This document shows, piece by piece, positions 34,294 through 42,785 of a DNA stretch of 64,000 nt; within the stretch, counting starts at the first letter, position 1, and the number at the start of each line of letters is the position of its first letter. This stretch comes from Pseudolachnospira sp051055405 (GTDB lineage Bacteria; Bacillota; Clostridia; Lachnospirales; Lachnospiraceae). The DNA is taken from positions 3,038,001-3,102,000 of the forward strand of contig NZ_CP167068.1 in the NCBI RefSeq assembly GCF_051055405.1, in the 5' to 3' direction. The position numbers and the translations under genes were made by a program. The notes under the pieces were generated by a model that worked only from the letters and a program-made list of their open reading frames with translations, had not been told where the DNA came from and did no database searches.

Positions 34294-35742
34294 ATGAAGA
34301 ACCGAAACCTGACCCTGATGACGGATTTATATGAGCTGACGATGATGCAGGGTTATTTTAACGAAGGCACGCGCGAAGTCGTTGTCTTTGATATGTTTTA
34401 TCGGAAAAATCCCAGTGGCAGCGGCTATGCCATTGCGGCAGGTCTGGAGCAATTGATCGATTACATTCAGCATCTCCAATTTACCTACGACGATATTACT
34501 TATTTGCGCTCCCTTGGAATCTTTTCCGAGGAATTCCTAGAATATCTCCGCGGTTTTCACTTCTCTGGAGACATCTATGCCATTCCAGAGGGAAGCGTGG
34601 TATTCCCTTATGAACCGCTGGTCAAGGTGGTCGCCCCTATCATGGAAGCGCAGCTGATCGAGACCACGCTCTTAAATCTGATCAACCATCAAAGCCTGAT
34701 CGCCACCAAGGCTTCCCGCGTTTGCTGGGCGGCAGAAGGCGACGGCATCATGGAATTTGGACTCCGTCGGGCCCAGGGTCCGGACGCCGGTACTTACGGC
34801 GCCAGGGCAGCTATTATCGGCGGCTGCTGCGGTACCAGTAACGTGCTGGCAGGGCAGATGTTTGACGTTCCGGTGAAAGGTACTCACGCTCACAGCTGGA
34901 TCATGAGCTTCCCCGACGAGCTAACGGCTTTCCGGAATTATGCCAAACTTTACCCGAAGGCTTGCATCCTGCTGGTTGATACCTACAACACCCTGCAAAG
35001 CGGCGTTCCCCATGCCATCCAGGTCTTCCAGGAGATGCGGGAAGCTGGCATTGAATTCGGCCTTTACGGAATTCGCTTAGACAGCGGTGACTTGGCTTAT
35101 CTCTCCAAAGAGGCTAGAAAGATGCTAGATGCGGCAGGTTTCCCCGACGCAGTCATCTCCGCTTCCTGTGATCTAGACGAGTATCTGATCCAAAGCCTGA
35201 AAGAGCAAGGCGCTCTGATTACCTCTTGGGGCGTAGGCACCAACATGATCACCTCCAAGGATTGCCCTTCCTTTGGCGGCGTCTACAAATTGGCTGCCAT
35301 TCTGGACGAAGAAACCGGGGAATTTATTCCAAAACTTAAACGTTCGGAAAACAATGAGAAGATCACGAACCCTGGAAATAAAATTATCTACCGCATTTAT
35401 AAAAAGGATACAGGAAAGATCATTGGCGACTTGATTGCCCTCGCAGGCGAAACGTTCCCGGAGGACAAAGATTTGATGATCTTTGACCCAACCTATATCT
35501 GGAAAAAAACGCTTTTAAAGGCTGGGACTTATACAATGAAGGAAATCCTGGTACCTGTCTATAAGAAGGGACTCTGCGTCTATCAGTCGCCCAGCGTTTT
35601 GGAGATCCAGGAATACTGCAAAAAGGAATTGGACACGCTGTGGGATGAAACCCGCCGCTTTATTAACCCTCACAAAGTTTATGTGGACCTGTCTCAAAAA
35701 CTTTACAACCTAAAGATTCAGCTTTTGGACAACCTAAACTAA
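34294..35742 (+). CDS. pncB: Nicotinate phosphoribosyltransferase
   Basis: The 482-residue enzyme joins nicotinate to PRPP in NAD salvage. It shows LTMMQGYFNEG, the catalytic-loop region ATKASRVCWAA, the GTHAHSWIMSF motif and FGLYGIRLDSGDLAYLS, all typical of the long clostridial form. TTAGGAGG precedes the ATG. A plsC-type gene follows after 12 nt, likely in the same transcript. Confidence 0.96.
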   Translation: MKNRNLTLMTDLYELTMMQGYFNEGTREVVVFDMFYRKNPSGSGYAIAAGLEQLIDYIQHLQFTYDDITYLRSLGIFSEEFLEYLRGFHFSGDIYAIPEGSVVFPYEPLVKVVAPIMEAQLIETTLLNLINHQSLIATKASRVCWAAEGDGIMEFGLRRAQGPDAGTYGARAAIIGGCCGTSNVLAGQMFDVPVKGTHAHSWIMSFPDELTAFRNYAKLYPKACILLVDTYNTLQSGVPHAIQVFQEMREAGIEFGLYGIRLDSGDLAYLSKEARKMLDAAGFPDAVISASCDLDEYLIQSLKEQGALITSWGVGTNMITSKDCPSFGGVYKLAAILDEETGEFIPKLKRSENNEKITNPGNKIIYRIYKKDTGKIIGDLIALAGETFPEDKDLMIFDPTYIWKKTLLKAGTYTMKEILVPVYKKGLCVYQSPSVLEIQEYCKKELDTLWDETRRFINPHKVYVDLSQKLYNLKIQLLDNLN

Positions 35743-35754
35743 CCGGAGGAACTC

Positions 35755-36513
35755 ATGTTACGTTTTTTGCTTGTCGCCACACTGGTCATCCTGTTCCTTA
35801 CAACCGTGGGCTTGATCTTATTGGGTGTGGAATGGGTGATTGGAAAACTGAACAAGACGCGGAAAGATACCAGCAGCCTGCACATCATTCAAACGATGTT
35901 CCGGATTATCTTAAAAGCATCCGGCGTGAAGATGAATGTCATTGGCCGCGATCGAATTCCTAAGGACACCGCTGTTCTCTACGTCAGCAATCACCGCAGC
36001 TACTTTGATATTGTCAGCGGCTATACGCTGGTTCCCGGTCTGACCGGATTTATCGCTAAAAAAGAGATGGAAAAGATTCCGCTCCTAAGCCAATGGATGA
36101 AGAATCTGTACTGCCTGTTTCTAGATCGGGACAACCTAAAAGCGGGCCTAAAAACAATCCTGGAAGCGATCTCCTACGTCAAATCGGGCATTTCCATCTG
36201 GATTTGTCCGGAGGGTACCCGAAACCACGGAGAAACCATGCTTCCTTTTAAGGAAGGCAGCTTTAAGATAGCGGAAAAATCAGGCTGTCCCATCGTACCC
36301 GTATCTTTTTTTCGGACAGACGACATCTATGAGAATCACCGCCCCGCGATCCGGAAAACGAAGATTACGATTCAATTTGGGGAGCCCATCGATGTGTCCT
36401 CCCTGAGCAAAGAAGAAAAAAAGACCCTGAGCCATCTGGTTCAGGGTGAGATTCAAAGAATGTATGAAGAAGCGGCGGCGCAAGCCGCAGCGGAAGATAG
36501 AACAAGCGATTAA
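35755..36513 (+). CDS. plsC: 1-acyl-sn-glycerol-3-phosphate acyltransferase (PlsC family), copy 1
   Basis: The 252-residue protein has an N-terminal membrane helix (~4-26) and the acyltransferase motifs NHRSYFD (H-x4-D) near 75, FIAKKEME, and EGTRNHGETMLPFKEGSF, then VPVSFF. It should acylate lysophosphatidate at the membrane. CGGAGG precedes the ATG. Its TAA overlaps the stop of a second, convergent PlsC-family gene by 4 nt. Confidence 0.93.
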   Translation: MLRFLLVATLVILFLTTVGLILLGVEWVIGKLNKTRKDTSSLHIIQTMFRIILKASGVKMNVIGRDRIPKDTAVLYVSNHRSYFDIVSGYTLVPGLTGFIAKKEMEKIPLLSQWMKNLYCLFLDRDNLKAGLKTILEAISYVKSGISIWICPEGTRNHGETMLPFKEGSFKIAEKSGCPIVPVSFFRTDDIYENHRPAIRKTKITIQFGEPIDVSSLSKEEKKTLSHLVQGEIQRMYEEAAAQAAAEDRTSD

Positions 36514-37229
36514 TGCGCTTCGCCTGTCACCTCCGCAATCTTCGCATCGATGATTCCACGGACCATGGAGGCCACCTCCATGGTCTTTTTGTCTTTATAC
36601 TCTTCATAAGGAATCGGCGGCAGATAGTGAATCTGGATGGTAATCGGCTCCGCCGAGTTGGTATCAAACGCCTTGTAGCAATCCACTAAAGCAACCGGGA
36701 CAATCGGACATTTGGCATAATAAGCCGCCTTAAAACTGCCGCCCTTAAATTCTAAGGTCTGATTTTGTTTGCGGCTGCGGGTCCCCTCGCTAAAGATCAG
36801 ATAATTCCGGCCTTTCTTTACCTCTTCCGCAATGGCGTGAATGGTGCGCATCGCACTCTTTACATCGTCCCGGTCAATGGTAATGCCATGCAATATCATC
36901 CGGGCCTGTTTTAACATAAAGGTGTTCGTAACTTCCTTCTTCATCACCGGCACAAAGGGATGAGGGTCGGTCTCAAAAAATGCCAGCGTATCGTAGAGTC
37001 CCTGGTGATTGGGATAAATCATATACCCCATCTGTTCCGGAAGATGCTCTACGCCGGAACAAACGACTTTCACACGTCCTGCCCGGTTTGCCTTCGTCAA
37101 AATATGCTTTAAAAAGCGATAGCGGGATTCCTCCGTTCCTACATTCGTGTAAGCGTAAATCATCAGACGGACAAACCAATACGGAACAAAGACGATCAAA
37201 CAAAGAACCATCCGCACAATTCGTTTCAT
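36510..37229 (-). CDS. PlsC-family acyltransferase, copy 2 (convergent)
   Basis: The 239-residue protein has an N-terminal membrane helix (~7-27) and the motifs NHQGLYD (H-x4-D) and EGTRSRKQNQTLEFKGGSF, then VPVALVD. It differs clearly from the facing paralogue. A GGGAGG site precedes the ATG. Both stops lie in a shared TTAA, so neither transcript can end before entering its neighbour. The acyl acceptor could be lysophosphatidate or another lysolipid. Confidence 0.9.
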   Translation of the reverse strand: MKRIVRMVLCLIVFVPYWFVRLMIYAYTNVGTEESRYRFLKHILTKANRAGRVKVVCSGVEHLPEQMGYMIYPNHQGLYDTLAFFETDPHPFVPVMKKEVTNTFMLKQARMILHGITIDRDDVKSAMRTIHAIAEEVKKGRNYLIFSEGTRSRKQNQTLEFKGGSFKAAYYAKCPIVPVALVDCYKAFDTNSAEPITIQIHYLPPIPYEEYKDKKTMEVASMVRGIIDAKIAEVTGEAH

Positions 37230-37425
37230 GTTTTACCTCCCTGGGCTTCGGACCCTATGCCAGTATACAAAAATTTTCGCGAAAATACAAGGCGCCTCTT
37301 CCTTTTCGAAACTTTCACGAGTTTCGCTTCGCCTATTGATTTTTCTCGCCAAATATGACACAATTGACAGGAATCATTCGTGAAAAGATAAAAAATTGCC
37401 GCTTCCGCGGCAGAACGGAGATGTC

Positions 37426-37956
37426 ATGAGGAAACAATACCAAGAAGACTATGAGTTAAGAGGAATTCGAAATGGCAAGAAAACCTATCACTATGCAGGT
37501 AAATGGTACCGGATTTCACTGGAAACAAAAGCATACCGGAAATTTTGGCTAACGCAGCTTTTGTTTGCACTGGCCCTACTGGGAATTCAGCTTGCCGCCG
37601 GTTTTCTCCCCACCTTATCTCTTTACACGATCTATGCCGCCTTACCCTTCGGCGCTTGCTTTATCCTGCTTTTGTTCTTCCTGCTGGAAGCTATTTTTTG
37701 TCCATTTCACCCAGATAAGATGGAGAGAATCCAATACGATCAGCAATACGGCCGACTCCGGAAACTTGCCTTTGTGGCCTGTATTTTGTTTCCTATCAGC
37801 TTTGTAACGAATCTGATTGCATTGATCCTTCAGTCTTCTTTCACAGCGCAAAGTTTCCTTCAGTTGGCGCTTCTGCTTCTTTTATCTATTTTAGCCGTGC
37901 TTTTATACCGAATAGAGAAAAAACTTCCTGTAGAGACAGAAGATGATAATCCCTGA
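37426..37956 (+). CDS. Putative integral membrane protein, unknown function
   Basis: The 176-residue product begins MRKQYQEDYELRG, has a cytoplasmic head with a KTYHYAGKWY segment (~19-28) and about four membrane helices (~39-60, ~65-88, ~118-140, ~147-163), then an acidic tail. CGGAG lies six bases before the ATG at 37426. I do not recognise the family. The 37230-37425 interval before it holds only a small CGAAACT/AGTTTCG hairpin. Confidence 0.7.
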   Translation: MRKQYQEDYELRGIRNGKKTYHYAGKWYRISLETKAYRKFWLTQLLFALALLGIQLAAGFLPTLSLYTIYAALPFGACFILLLFFLLEAIFCPFHPDKMERIQYDQQYGRLRKLAFVACILFPISFVTNLIALILQSSFTAQSFLQLALLLLLSILAVLLYRIEKKLPVETEDDNP

Positions 37957-37981
37957 TTGTAAAATTTTCTCCGTCCACGGT

Positions 37982-38008
37982 ACCTTTCTCCGGCTGCCGC
38001 ATAGACTA
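37982..38008 (+). promoter_or_regulatory. Candidate sigma-K (late mother-cell) promoter
   Basis: The sequence AC (37982-37983), 16 bases, then CATAGACTA (38000-38008) fits the sigma-K consensus AC-N16/17-CATAnnnTA. It lies about 21 bp before the ATG of the proline-rich protein, and no sigma-A promoter is obvious there. Short consensus matches can occur by chance, so this is moderate evidence. Confidence 0.5.
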
Positions 38009-38029
38009 TGAAAAAAAGGAGATTTCATC

Positions 38030-38386
38030 ATGTCATTTCCTTTTCCTGGATATCATCCACCCTGGCCGCCGCGCCCGGTAGGACCACCCAGACCTCCGGG
38101 ACCGCCCGGACCTCCTCCAGGACCGCCCGGACCTCCTCCGGGACCGCCTGGACCTCCTCCAGGACCGCCTGGACCTCCTCCGGGACCGCCTGGACCTCCT
38201 CCAGGACCGCCTGGGCCTCCTCCGGGACCGCCTGGACCTCCTCCAGGTCCCTGTGGGAACAAATGCCGCCCTACGCCTCCGCCTCCACCGTTCCCACCGC
38301 GTCCGCCCTTTGGTCCGCGGCCTCCGATCGGACCTAGGCCTCCCCGCAAGCCTCTTTTTCCATTTGGCCCATTTGGACGCTGGTAA
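38030..38386 (+). CDS. Proline-rich repeat protein, possible spore coat component
   Basis: The 118-residue product starts MSFPFPGYHPPWPPRP, carries seven GPPGPPP units (~24-72), then GPCGNKCRP with two cysteines, more proline/arginine-rich sequence and an aromatic end FGPFGRW. An AAGGAG site lies eight bases before the ATG, and the frame is maintained through the repeats, so it looks genuinely coded. Gly at every third position is not kept, so a collagen helix is unlikely; polyproline II is expected. The sigma-K-like promoter and cysteines suggest a coat or exosporium protein. The opposite-strand glycine-rich frame lacks a comparable start site. Confidence 0.7.
   Translation: MSFPFPGYHPPWPPRPVGPPRPPGPPGPPPGPPGPPPGPPGPPPGPPGPPPGPPGPPPGPPGPPPGPPGPPPGPCGNKCRPTPPPPPFPPRPPFGPRPPIGPRPPRKPLFPFGPFGRW
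38099..38245 (+). repeat. Seven tandem 21-bp repeats with a 42-bp higher-order period
   Basis: Seven in-frame 21-bp units encode GPPGPPP. Units alternate between endings TCCTCCA and TCCTCCG, giving a 42-bp super-period that points to past duplication of a two-unit block. Such arrays change length easily by slippage. Confidence 0.9.
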
Positions 38387-38569
38387 GCTTGCTTATTCAC
38401 ATTTTGTCTTTATTTTTTTAACAAATATTTCACGCAGGTAACATAATTTCTTCACGTTCCCTGGGTATACTAAAACCATCAAAAGAAAATCAGAAAAATA
38501 TCTGAGAAATTAAATTAGCGTACTGGCGATTGATTGATTGCTTTTTTTCATATTTTTCCTTCCCTTTTT

Positions 38570-38602
38570 CAAACAGGGCCCGCAAGGGTCCTGTTTGTTT
38601 TT
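38570..38602 (+). terminator. Strong plus-strand terminator
   Basis: The stem CAAACAGGGCCC / GGGTCCTGTTTG with a GCAA tetraloop is followed by TTTTT. It lies about 180 nt after the proline-rich gene. The rest of 38387-38668 is AT-rich, without a convincing ORF. Confidence 0.75.
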
Positions 38603-38668
38603 CCCTTTTGGGGGTTCCAGCACGTTTTGAGGTTGAGGTCTTTGGATACCGAAATCCGAAAAAAGTGT

Positions 38669-39208
38669 CTACCGAAACAAAAAGCAACTGGTATAAGCAA
38701 TGGTGGCCGGCCCGTAATAATATTTCATCCCATTCTCCCGGCACACTTCCGTCACAAGCATCCCATACGCTTCCATAGACGCAAAACTTTTCTCCGGAAA
38801 CCGGCACGGCGCATCCGGATAGGTACAGATTTTACATTGCGTGCAGCAGCCCGCGCCAATGGCCAACACATCACACCCTTCGGCTCTCAGCTCATCATAC
38901 ATCCGCAGGAAATTTGCCTTATGCCTGGCCTCGATTTCCATCATTCCTTCTCCGTCCATCTCGTCTTCCAGCCGTCCCATGGTCTGTACGAGAATCCCTG
39001 TTGAATAAGTCGAAATTTTCTCTTGGCACGCTTCCAAACTCCCGCATCCCGGCGGACAGCTCCAATTCTTTCCATACATCCGGCAGGAATTGCTCTCGCA
39101 CATTTGACGCACTTCTGGAAGCAGCTTTAAAGTCTTTATCTCAAGGGAGCCTACATGGGTAAATCCTACTTCTTTACCCATCTTTTCCAACCTGTCCATC
39201 GTCATCAT
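38669..39208 (-). CDS. DUF2284 cysteine-rich metal-binding protein
   Basis: The 179-residue protein has cysteines in MCESNSCRMYGKNWSCPPGCG and AGCCTQCKICTYPDAPCRFP, a ferredoxin-like arrangement typical of DUF2284, and the family ending YYGPATIAYTSCF. It is probably an Fe-S protein. It overlaps the upstream activator gene by 4 nt (ATGA), so it may donate electrons in corrinoid reactivation; this is inference from linkage. Confidence 0.85.
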   Translation of the reverse strand: MMTMDRLEKMGKEVGFTHVGSLEIKTLKLLPEVRQMCESNSCRMYGKNWSCPPGCGSLEACQEKISTYSTGILVQTMGRLEDEMDGEGMMEIEARHKANFLRMYDELRAEGCDVLAIGAGCCTQCKICTYPDAPCRFPEKSFASMEAYGMLVTEVCRENGMKYYYGPATIAYTSCFLFR

Positions 39209-40944
39209 AACCGCTCCTTTTCCGGAAACTCCAACTCATCCACAAAGGTATCCTGGAACTGTGGCAAGGATGCCAATTCCAAGAACTCTGTTCCACGGGC
39301 AACGCGCTCCGCTTCCTCCCATGCCGCCTCCTCCAAAAGAATTCGCTTTGCACCTTCTCCCGCCGCATTTCCAACGGGAATCAATTTTTCTCTCAACTCC
39401 GAAGGAATTAATCCGATCGCACAGGCGCTGTCCGGATTCAAGTAAGTTCCAAAAGCTCCCGCCAGGTAAACCCGTTTGATCTGTTCAAACGTAACCTTTA
39501 AGGTCTCCATCATCAGGCGAATCCCAGCCGCAATGGCCGCTTTTGCCAGCTGCACTTCCCGTATATCCTTTTGGCTTAAGAAAACTCCCGGCTGTCCTTC
39601 CTCCGGGCGAATCAGCCAATATACCTCCACGCCATCCACCCGATCGTTTCCGCAAAGCCTTCCGCTTTCGTCCATAACGCCCAATTCCAACAAGGCGGCA
39701 ATCCCGTCAATCAATCCAGACCCGCAAATCCCCTGGGCCTTTCCGCCGCCGATCACCTGGCAATGCAATTGCCCCTCCCGTACCTCTACATGCTCAATGG
39801 CGCCCTTTGCGCCGCGCATTCCATAAGAAATTTTTGCACCTTCCAAGGCAGGTCCCGCGGCTGTGGAACAAGCGATTCTTCTTTCCCGATTTCCTAAGAC
39901 TAATTCCCCATTGGTGCCAATGTCGATCAGCAAGGTTAGCGGCTCTTGTGATCCCATTCCAGTGGAAAGTAAGCATCCCACGGTATCTGCCCCCACAAAT
40001 CCGGCAATCAAAGGCAATAAAAATACTTCCGCGTTCTCAGCCGCGTCCAAACCGCAGGCAGATGCAGGCAGCGCCAGCCCGTCCCGGACAGCCGGCTGAT
40101 AAGGAGCATGAACCATCGAATTCGGTGAAAAGCCCAAGAATAAATGATGCATACAGGAATTTCCCACCACACTAATTTGATAAACATCCTTTCTGGAACT
40201 CCCCGCCTGCTTACAAAGCTGACCTAGAAGCACGTTGACCTCTCTCTGTACGCACTCGGTTAACGCTTTCCCATCTGTCAACGCATAATTCGCACGCTGA
40301 ATCACATCTGCGCCAAAGGAGACCTGCGGATTGATCGCACTAGCATTAGCCAGTTCTTCTCCCGTCTCTAGATTGAGCAGATATCCCGCAATCGTAGTTG
40401 TTCCGATATCAAATGCCGCTCCGAGCATCCGCCTCTCTTCTTGCTCGGAAACATACAAATCTAGAACCCGCAGCCCACGGTGAACTACCGTCAAAGAGCA
40501 GCCGTCCCCTGTCTCCATTTGAGATAGTAATCTCACTTGATGTAACTCCGGCATAACCGGCTCCTTCAAAGCATCCTGTAACCGTTCCCACTCTGTCAAC
40601 TGATTCTGCTGCTTTCTAGGAGGGAGCCAAACCTGCTTTTTGCGGACAGAAGGTGAAAAAGAAATCGGATTTCCCGTTCCCTTTGTCAAAATCCGCAGCG
40701 CCGTTTTTTGATCAAAAGTCTCTACACAGATATCTTCTTTTACTGTTGTACAGCAAGCCTTTACGACCTGTTCTACACCGTTGGCATCCAACAACTTTAC
40801 CAAACATTTCCCACACTTTCCCTGACCGCCGCAAGGCGCGTCCGGACGGATTCCTGCCTGGATTTCCGCCTCTAATAAAGTCGTCCCACTCTCTACAGCA
40901 ACACATATTTCTTCTTTTACAAACGTAACGGTATAATCCGGCAT
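39205..40944 (-). CDS. Reductive activator of corrinoid proteins (2Fe-2S plus ASKHA domain, DUF4445/RACE family)
   Basis: The 579-residue protein has an N-terminal 2Fe-2S ferredoxin domain (~1-85) with PCGGQGKCGKC and a later cysteine pair, then a linker, then an ASKHA-type ATPase (~170-560) with AFDIGTTTIAGYLLNL, LIDIGTNGELVLGN and GSGLIDGIAALLE. RACE proteins use ATP to reduce inactive Co(II) corrinoids in methyltransferases. GGGAGG precedes the ATG at 40944. No corrinoid protein or methyltransferase lies nearby, so its partner is elsewhere. Confidence 0.9.
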   Translation of the reverse strand: MPDYTVTFVKEEICVAVESGTTLLEAEIQAGIRPDAPCGGQGKCGKCLVKLLDANGVEQVVKACCTTVKEDICVETFDQKTALRILTKGTGNPISFSPSVRKKQVWLPPRKQQNQLTEWERLQDALKEPVMPELHQVRLLSQMETGDGCSLTVVHRGLRVLDLYVSEQEERRMLGAAFDIGTTTIAGYLLNLETGEELANASAINPQVSFGADVIQRANYALTDGKALTECVQREVNVLLGQLCKQAGSSRKDVYQISVVGNSCMHHLFLGFSPNSMVHAPYQPAVRDGLALPASACGLDAAENAEVFLLPLIAGFVGADTVGCLLSTGMGSQEPLTLLIDIGTNGELVLGNRERRIACSTAAGPALEGAKISYGMRGAKGAIEHVEVREGQLHCQVIGGGKAQGICGSGLIDGIAALLELGVMDESGRLCGNDRVDGVEVYWLIRPEEGQPGVFLSQKDIREVQLAKAAIAAGIRLMMETLKVTFEQIKRVYLAGAFGTYLNPDSACAIGLIPSELREKLIPVGNAAGEGAKRILLEEAAWEEAERVARGTEFLELASLPQFQDTFVDELEFPEKERL

Positions 40945-41114
40945 AGACTCCTCCCTTTTCCATGTTTCATTTTTTACAGTATAGCAAGAGAAATAGGCCT
41001 GTTGCAACACTCTTTTTATAAAATAGACGCCTTAATTCTATCCATTCTTTTGCTAAAACGAGGCAACAGTTTCTTTACATTTGTTTTCTCCGCGTAACAT
41101 TTGCATTTATATTG

Positions 41115-41199
41115 TTGCTTTTTGTGTCCATTTTCGTCTATATATTTCCTTTTTCCGCCAAAATCCTCCATGATTCTTGTAGTATCACATAGGAGGATT
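41115..41199 (+). promoter_or_regulatory. Promoter and ribosome-site hairpin of the Spo0A-like gene
   Basis: A weak promoter TTGCTT (41115-41120), 18-bp spacer, TATATA (41139-41144) precedes a hairpin. AATCCTCC (41162-41169) pairs perfectly with GGAGGATT (41192-41199), and an inner TGAT/ATCA adds four pairs. The 3' arm is the Shine-Dalgarno sequence, so the fold would hide it. Confidence 0.5.
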
Positions 41200-41204
41200 C
41201 TTTC

Positions 41205-41540
41205 ATGAACACATCCAGTATCGAACTTATTATTCAATCCATTTCCGGTCATCCCACTATGCTAGGTTATCAATATCTTTTATGCGCTGTTGAATTGTGT
41301 CTGGAATTAAATTCTTTTCCCAATCGAAAGGTAATCCAGATTCTCTATCAACAGGTCGCGCAAAAATTTCACACCAGCACAGGAAATGTTGCTCGTAACG
41401 TTGCCAGGGCTGCGGATGATTGCTGGGACCACGGAGATCTGGAACAATTGAAAAAGATTGTCGGACACCGTCTCTCGGATAAACCGACTCCGGCAGAACT
41501 AATCTATTATCTGTTCCGCTATCTCTCCAATCAAAAATAA
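41205..41540 (+). CDS. Stand-alone Spo0A C-terminal (DNA-binding) domain protein
   Basis: The 111-residue product matches the sigma-A-contacting and DNA-binding effector domain of Spo0A: SGHPTMLGYQYLLCAVELCLE, KVIQILYQQVAQKFHTSTGNVARNVARAADDCWDHGDLEQL and a closing KPTPAELIYYLFRYL. The phosphoreceiver domain is absent, and none is encoded upstream. It could bind 0A boxes without phosphorylation or compete with Spo0A. It has AGGAGG behind a possible occluding hairpin. No terminator is clear before the convergent rplL terminator. Confidence 0.85.
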   Translation: MNTSSIELIIQSISGHPTMLGYQYLLCAVELCLELNSFPNRKVIQILYQQVAQKFHTSTGNVARNVARAADDCWDHGDLEQLKKIVGHRLSDKPTPAELIYYLFRYLSNQK

Positions 41541-41589
41541 TCGTTTTTTCCTTGGGGTAAGGGAAGATTTCCTCAAAATGAAAAGCAGA

Positions 41590-41636
41590 AGAAAAAAGCC
41601 CCGGAAAGCACATATCCACGTGCTTTCCGGGGCTTT
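41590..41636 (-). terminator. Terminator after rplL
   Basis: The perfect stem AAAGCCCCGGAAAGCAC / GTGCTTTCCGGGGCTTT (41595-41611 with 41620-41636) is followed on the minus strand by a run of T. It closes the ribosomal protein operon right after rplL. Confidence 0.92.
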
Positions 41637-41649
41637 ATCACCCTTGTGA

Positions 41650-42024
41650 TTATTTGAGAGTAACCTTTGCTCCCTCTTTCTCCAGAGCTTCCTTGGCAGC
41701 TTCTGCCTCTTCCTTGGAAACTTCGTTCTTGAATACCTTCGGAGCGCCGTCTACAACTTCCTTCGCTTCCTTCAGGCCCAGGCCGGTCAGCTCACGCACA
41801 ACCTTGATTACCTTAACCTTGTTCGGGCCAACCTCGGTCAGCTCTACGTCGAAGGAATCCTTCTCCTCAGCAGCCTCAGCAGCGCCGCCAGCAGCAGCAA
41901 CTACAACACCAGCAGCAGCGGATACGCCAAATTTCTCCTCGCAAGCCTTTACCAGCTCGTTCAGCTCTAATACAGTCAGCTCTTCTACAGCTGCAATGAT
42001 CTCTTCAATCGTCAGTTTTGCCAT
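41650..42024 (-). CDS. rplL: 50S ribosomal protein L7/L12
   Basis: The 124-residue stalk protein has the dimerising N-terminal helices (MAKLTIEEIIAAVEEL), an Ala/Gly hinge (~38-55) and the factor-binding C-terminal domain (KVKVIKVVRELTGLGLKEAKEVVDGAPK). GGAGG precedes the ATG at 42024. It ends the operon at a strong terminator, with no rpoB following in the window. Confidence 0.98.
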   Translation of the reverse strand: MAKLTIEEIIAAVEELTVLELNELVKACEEKFGVSAAAGVVVAAAGGAAEAAEEKDSFDVELTEVGPNKVKVIKVVRELTGLGLKEAKEVVDGAPKVFKNEVSKEEAEAAKEALEKEGAKVTLK

Positions 42025-42066
42025 TTTCTTTTCCTCCAATAAGATTTTTGAATGGTTTTATTTCAG

Positions 42067-42564
42067 TTAAGCCTCTGCCGGAGCGTCCTTCTCAGCAATC
42101 TGCTGCATAACGCGGGCAAAGTTTGCAATCGGAGACTGCAGGCTTCCAAGCAGCTTGGACAGCAGTTCCTCTCTGCTGGGAACAGACGCAATAGCGGTAA
42201 TTCCCTTCTCATCGTAGTAGTTTCCTTCCACAACACCAGACTTCATGGTGAAGGGCTCCACCAACTTCACGTACTTGGCAACAATTCTGGCCGGAGCAGT
42301 GGCATCGGTCTTAGAAACCGCAATCGCAGTTGGACCTTCCAGATCCTTGGTCAGCTCTTCAAAAGGAGTGCCTTTGACTGCCAGCTTCACCAGAGTGTTC
42401 TTGTACACCTTGTAAGTGATGCCAGCTTCTCTCAGCTCTTTCCGAAGCTGGGTATCCATGTCTACCGTAATTCCTCTGTAATTCACAAGGACAGCAGACT
42501 GAGCACCCTCCAACATCTCGGAAATCTCCTGAACGATCGGCTGTTTTAATTCTACTTTTGCCAT
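42067..42564 (-). CDS. rplJ: 50S ribosomal protein L10
   Basis: The 165-residue protein begins MAKVELKQPIVQEISEML and shows LVNYRGITVDMDTQLRKELREAGITYKVYKNTL, the L10 core. It anchors L7/L12 to the ribosome. AAGGAGGT precedes the ATG at 42564. An autoregulatory leader precedes it, and the frame open through that leader is not coding. Confidence 0.97.
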   Translation of the reverse strand: MAKVELKQPIVQEISEMLEGAQSAVLVNYRGITVDMDTQLRKELREAGITYKVYKNTLVKLAVKGTPFEELTKDLEGPTAIAVSKTDATAPARIVAKYVKLVEPFTMKSGVVEGNYYDEKGITAIASVPSREELLSKLLGSLQSPIANFARVMQQIAEKDAPAEA

Positions 42565-42599
42565 GTTTTCGGTTACCTCCTTATAGATTGCCGCGGCAA

Positions 42600-42785
42600 A
42601 CCGCGGTTTGTGCGGCGAGCCGCACGGGAGTACCTCTGTCGAAAAGGATTGCTTTTGAATCATATCCAAAAACGCCCTTCCATCCAAAGACAGAAGGGCG
42701 GTAATACGCTTATGCGAATTTCCTTTCCTCGGCAGGCGGATCGCTCCTTACGCCTTACGGCACCTGCTGTCTTCGGCAGTGGTCA
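42600..42785 (-). ncRNA. L10 leader with internal attenuator upstream of rplJ
   Basis: On the minus strand the segment begins near GAAGACAGCAGGTGCCG and contains GCCGAGGAAAGGAA, the conserved L10-leader motif where L10(L12)4 binds. It is followed by a terminator-like hairpin CGCCCTTC / GAAGGGCG (42673-42700) with TTTTT (42668-42672). A second GTGCGGC/GCCGCAC hairpin precedes rplJ. Excess L10 should promote premature termination. Confidence 0.85.

Noticed and set aside
38099..38245. Tandem repeats considered as a CRISPR array
   Set aside because: The units are 21 bp, contiguous, without unique spacers and in frame with a protein.
38053..38400. A glycine-rich minus-strand frame opposite the proline-rich repeats
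   Set aside because: It is the mirror of the CCT/CCA repeats. The plus strand has the good ribosome site and promoter, while this frame lacks a comparable start.
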